From NCBI RefSeq assembly GCF_049723905.1, contig NZ_JBJKFD010000001.1, forward strand, positions 1,736,001 through 1,800,000: a stretch of 64,000 bases of DNA, read 5' to 3'. This document shows positions 61,379 through 64,000 of this stretch, piece by piece. The stretch comes from G963665185 sp049723905. Its GTDB lineage: Bacteria > Desulfobacterota > Desulfovibrionia > Desulfovibrionales > Desulfovibrionaceae. A model generated the notes under the pieces. That model searched no databases and was not told the DNA's origin. It saw nothing but the letters and a program-made list of their open reading frames with translations. The translations under genes were made by a program, and so were the position numbers. Positions within the stretch are counted from its first letter, which is position 1. Each line of letters opens with the position of its first letter.

Positions 61379-62589
61379 TGAAGTAGTTTCGATTTGATCT
61401 GTCAGTTCATCTTGAAAAACAAGAGGTTCTCCCTTTTGATGGAAATGTTGAACGCCATCAAACTGAGCCCTGTGCTCAAAGGAGAACCTCATGTCCAGTT
61501 TCAATCACAACGTCATAAAACACAAGGTCGGCCTGCTCAATTTGGCGGAAGAACTTGGTAATGTCTCAAGGGCTTGTAAGCTTATGGGTTTTTCCCGAGA
61601 CACCTTTTACCGGTACCAGGCAGCCAAGGAGGATGGCGGAGTTGAGGCCTTGCTCGACAAGAATCGGCGCAAGCCGAATCTGAAGAACAGGGTCGATTCG
61701 GCCATCGAAGATGCAGTTGTCGCCTATGCCACCAACTTTCCCGCCTACGGACAAACCAGAGCCAGCAATGAACTCCGCAAGCTCGGGACGTTTGTCTCGC
61801 CTTCCGGAGTGCGGTCGATCTGGCTTCGGCACGAGTTGCACAACTTCAAGCTGCGTCTTCGAGCATTGGAAAAACTCTCCGCAGAATCGGGAATGATTCT
61901 GACCGAAGCCCAGGTGCATGCACTCGAAAAAAAGAAGGACGACGATCTTGCCCACGGCGAGATCGAAACAGCACATCCAGGATATCTTGGGAGCCAGGAC
62001 ACGTTCTATGTAGGTACGATCAAAGGCGTTGGCCGCATTTACCAGCAGACCTTCGTCGACACGTATTCAAAATGGGCAGCGGCCAAGCTGTACACGACCA
62101 AGACGCCGATCACTGCCGCAGACATGCTCAATGACAAGGTTCTGCCGTTTTTCGAAGAGAAGGCATGGGCATTCTGCGGATATTGACGGATAGAGGCACG
62201 GAATACTGCGATAGTGTGGAGAAGCACGACTACGAACGGTTTCTTGGCGTGTGCGGCATCGAGCACACAAAAACGAAGGCCAGACATCCGCAAACCAACG
62301 GCATCTGCGAACGCTTTCACAAGACCATCCTCAATGAGTTTTATCAGGTCGCATTTCGACGAGCCCTCTACACGTCATTGGATTCTTTGCAGGCTGATCT
62401 TGACGCATGGGTTGCCGAGTACAACACGGAACGGACGCATCAGGGGAAAATGTGTTGCGGGAAGACGCCCATGGCAACTATGATCGAATGACAGCACTTC
62501 TGGACTGAATACGTTTCAAAGCTCAACTAATCTGACAATTGCAGTCCGTCAAAAGAAACAGACTGTCAGATCAAGTTTGAACCACTACA
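61379..62589 (+). mobile_element. IS481-like element, degenerate, about 1.2 kb
   Basis: Imperfect 28-bp inverted repeats bound the element (61379-61406 and 62562-62589, 21 of 28 matching, with a ttgatctg-cagt core). The transposase inside is frameshifted. No target duplication is found at the two ends, and the right end abuts a broken IS1595 copy, so the element seems to have taken part in a rearrangement. Confidence 0.75.
61491..62491 (+). pseudogene. IS481-family transposase, frameshifted
   Basis: The first frame (61491-62186) holds the N-terminal helix-turn-helix (CKLMGFSRDTFYRYQAA, about 27-43) and part of the rve integrase core. The second frame, reading from about 62165 to 62491, continues with ILTDRGTEYC, ARHPQTNGICERFHKT and AEYNTERTHQGKM, holding the second Asp and the Glu. 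The shift lies at about 62158-62166 and fits the loss of one base. No slippery run is seen, so programmed frameshifting is unlikely. Confidence 0.85.
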
Positions 62590-62874
62590 CTTTAGCAGGC
62601 CAAAGACAGGGACTTTCCCATCAGCACCTCGACCTCGTTTATCTTTCCTGACTCCCCCGAAGTAACTCTCATCAACTTCAACCTCACCAGCAAAAGGCGA
62701 TGTTTTTTCCATCTCCTCGGCAATGACTTTCCTCAAACGAATAAAGAACGTTGCGGCCGTGTTTTTATTGACACCAACCAGTTGAGCGAGTGCACGTGCC
62801 GTCGTGCCCGCAATGAAGTGTTCAATGAGTCTTGTCCGCATCTGTGGGCTAAGCCTACTTTTCCTCTCGTACAT
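62566..62874 (-). pseudogene. IS1595-family transposase, N-terminal fragment
   Basis: About 95 residues match the start of an ISXO2-like transposase: ARALAQLVGVNKNTAATFF (about 28-46) and GEVEVDESYFGGVR (about 64-77). The family sequence stops after VFGLLK, and the last seven codons come from the neighbouring IS481 end. It is different from, though related to, the intact copy at 21039-21713. It is not functional. Confidence 0.88.
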
Positions 62875-62916
62875 ACTGCCATCCTAAAACTAAGCGGAAT
62901 GCTTAGCTAGGACAGC
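62590..62916 (-). mobile_element. Truncated IS1595-family element
   Basis: Only one end remains: an inverted repeat close to GGCTGTCCTAGCTAAGCA (62899-62916), similar to the intact IS1595 at 21030. The other end is lost at the junction with the IS481-like element. Confidence 0.75.
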
Positions 62917-62927
62917 CCTCAAAATTA

Positions 62928-62952
62928 GGGTCATCTCCCAATTCCGGGGTTC
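62928..62952. repeat. Probable left inverted repeat of the ISL3 element
   Basis: The sequence gggtcatctcccaattccgg directly precedes the transposase and lies just after the IS1595 end. It has the look of an ISL3-type terminus, but the right end is outside the window, so this cannot be confirmed. Confidence 0.45.
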
Positions 62953-62960
62953 ATAAAAAG

Positions 62961-64000
62961 TTGAGGACAACGACACCCCTCCGTAATCTCGACAGTTCCT
63001 ACACTTTCGAGAGACACAAGAAGGGCACCGTTGTCCAAGAGCAAGATTACTCAGTTGTTGGGTGCTGGAAAGGGTATCGTATCGGCGCAGTCCAGCGCCA
63101 TGAAATCAGCGACGAACGCAAGCACCCCAAGGTCTGGATCGAGTTAATCCCTCTTCGGCGACGCCGAATGCGTTGCAGCGGATGTGGAAAGCTCGTCAGT
63201 ACAGTCCATGACTATGTCGAGCGGTGGATTCTTGACTTGCCGATCTTTGGCGCCAGGACTCATCTTCTCGTCATCCGGCGCAGGGTTCACTGCCCGACAT
63301 GCGGCCCAAAGCTTGAGCATCTATCTTGGTTCGACAAATATGCCCGGGTGACCGCTCGGCTGGCTGAGTCCGTGGTACGGCTCTGCCGCATTCTTCCGAT
63401 CAAGCACGTCGCCGAGCTTTACGGACTGAACTGGAAAACCGGGAAGACTATAGACAAGCGTCACTTGGCCGAAAGCCTTGGTCCTGTCGATCTCAAGGGG
63501 GTAACAGTCATCGCCATGGACGAATTCGCCCTGCGCAAGGGGCATCGTTATGCCACGATCATTGTCGAGCCATCGATCAAACGGGTTCTTTGGGTCGGGA
63601 AAGGCAACAGCCGTAAAGGTATTCGTCCTTTCTTCGAACAGCTTGGACCGGGAGGCTGCGAACTCATCGAGGCTGTGGCCATGGATATGAACGGTGCATA
63701 TGCTGCCGAGGTAAAGGCGCAATGTCCGAATGCCGAGATCGTTTACGACCTTTTCCATGTTGTAGCCAAGTATGGGCGAGAGGTCGTGGACCGTGTCCGA
63801 GCTGACGATGCCAACAGGCTCAAAAACGACAGGCAAGGTCGTAAAGTGGTCAAGGGCTCACGCTGGTTTCTTCTGCGCAACAAGGAGAACCTTGTGCGTC
63901 AGGAAGACCGAATTCGACTTTATGATTTGCTCCAGGCCAACAGAAGTTTGATGAAGGTCTATGTGCTCAAGGAAGATTTGAAACGGCTCTGGGACTATCG
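62961..64000 (+). CDS. ISL3-family transposase (3' end off window)
   Basis: At least 346 codons are open to the window edge. The order fits ISL3: RTTTPLRNLDSSYTFERH, DYSVVGCWKGYRIG (about 30-45), a zinc ribbon (CSGCGKL ... CPTCG, about 75-117), a helix-turn-helix and a DDE domain with VIAMDEFALRKGHRYATI (about 181-198) and AVAMDMNGAYAAEV (about 237-250), then YDLFHVVAKY. A TTG at 62961 is the most likely start; no good ribosome site is seen, so the true start is uncertain. The frame has no stop up to base 64000. Confidence 0.9.
   Translation, partial: MRTTTPLRNLDSSYTFERHKKGTVVQEQDYSVVGCWKGYRIGAVQRHEISDERKHPKVWIELIPLRRRRMRCSGCGKLVSTVHDYVERWILDLPIFGARTHLLVIRRRVHCPTCGPKLEHLSWFDKYARVTARLAESVVRLCRILPIKHVAELYGLNWKTGKTIDKRHLAESLGPVDLKGVTVIAMDEFALRKGHRYATIIVEPSIKRVLWVGKGNSRKGIRPFFEQLGPGGCELIEAVAMDMNGAYAAEVKAQCPNAEIVYDLFHVVAKYGREVVDRVRADDANRLKNDRQGRKVVKGSRWFLLRNKENLVRQEDRIRLYDLLQANRSLMKVYVLKEDLKRLWDY

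Noticed and set aside
61491..62491. Programmed frameshift in the IS481-like transposase
   Set aside because: There is no slippery A or U run or heptamer at the shift point, and the element also lacks target duplications, so decay is the simpler reading.
1..64000. CRISPR array or prophage
   Set aside because: No regularly spaced direct repeats with unique spacers, no Cas genes and no phage structural or integrase genes were seen.

Overview
The window looks like a chromosomal segment of a strictly anaerobic deltaproteobacterium, most likely a member of the Desulfovibrionaceae. This is inferred from gene content: anaerobic cobalamin enzymes CbiD and CbiET, bacteriohemerythrin, a Bfr-type bacterioferritin, an FmdE-family protein, SelB, several cyclic-nucleotide signalling proteins and many insertion sequences. 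Genus and species cannot be fixed from the sequence alone.

Layout. 1-2.8 kb: the 3' end of a cobalamin operon (cbiD, cbiET) and a hemerythrin. 2.9-8.0 kb: an amino-sugar cluster with a DUF401 membrane protein divergent from a ROK regulator, followed by nagB and nagA. 8.1-11.7 kb: a minus-strand FecBCD-type metal or chelate ABC importer ending in an FmdE gene. 11.7-27.9 kb: an accessory region with two apparently identical 1,461-bp insertion sequences (12121-13581 and 24224-25684), one IS1595 element (21030-21765), a methyltransferase/ATP-grasp fusion, a PocR-type hybrid kinase and three RTX-repeat genes. One RTX gene (about 690 residues) is split by the second 1,461-bp element. 27.9-31.4 kb: the conserved rpmH-rnpA-yidD-yidC-jag operon on the minus strand, with rpmH apparently nested inside the rnpA frame. 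31.7-33.3 kb: LUD, PAP2 and PilZ genes. 33.6-39.2 kb: housekeeping genes (DMT transporter, LOG protein, beta-CASP nuclease, rsmD-coaD-miaA). 39.3-57.5 kb: signalling and metabolism (HD-GYP, CHASE2 cyclase with phosphoesterase, arginase, GGDEF-EAL, RRM protein, B12 radical SAM, two-receiver kinase, YyaL) and tRNA-His. 57.6-61.2 kb: selB, an unknown gene and cysC. 61.4-64 kb: an insertion-sequence graveyard with a frameshifted IS481 copy, a truncated IS1595 copy and an ISL3 transposase running off the edge.

How genes work together. NagA and NagB would convert GlcNAc-6-P to fructose-6-P under ROK control. The ABC operon pairs uptake with FmdE, which suggests Mo, W or another metal cofactor. RnpA, YidD, YidC and Jag belong to tRNA maturation and membrane-protein insertion. 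HD-GYP, GGDEF-EAL and PilZ proteins form c-di-GMP turnover and reading.

Most notable: the methyltransferase/ATP-grasp fusion, the rnpA/rpmH nesting without a conventional rnpA start, the cleanly reconstructable RTX gene broken by an IS, an unexplained structured segment at 11870-12084, and a dispersed intergenic repeat shared by 5680-5845 and 48469-48556.
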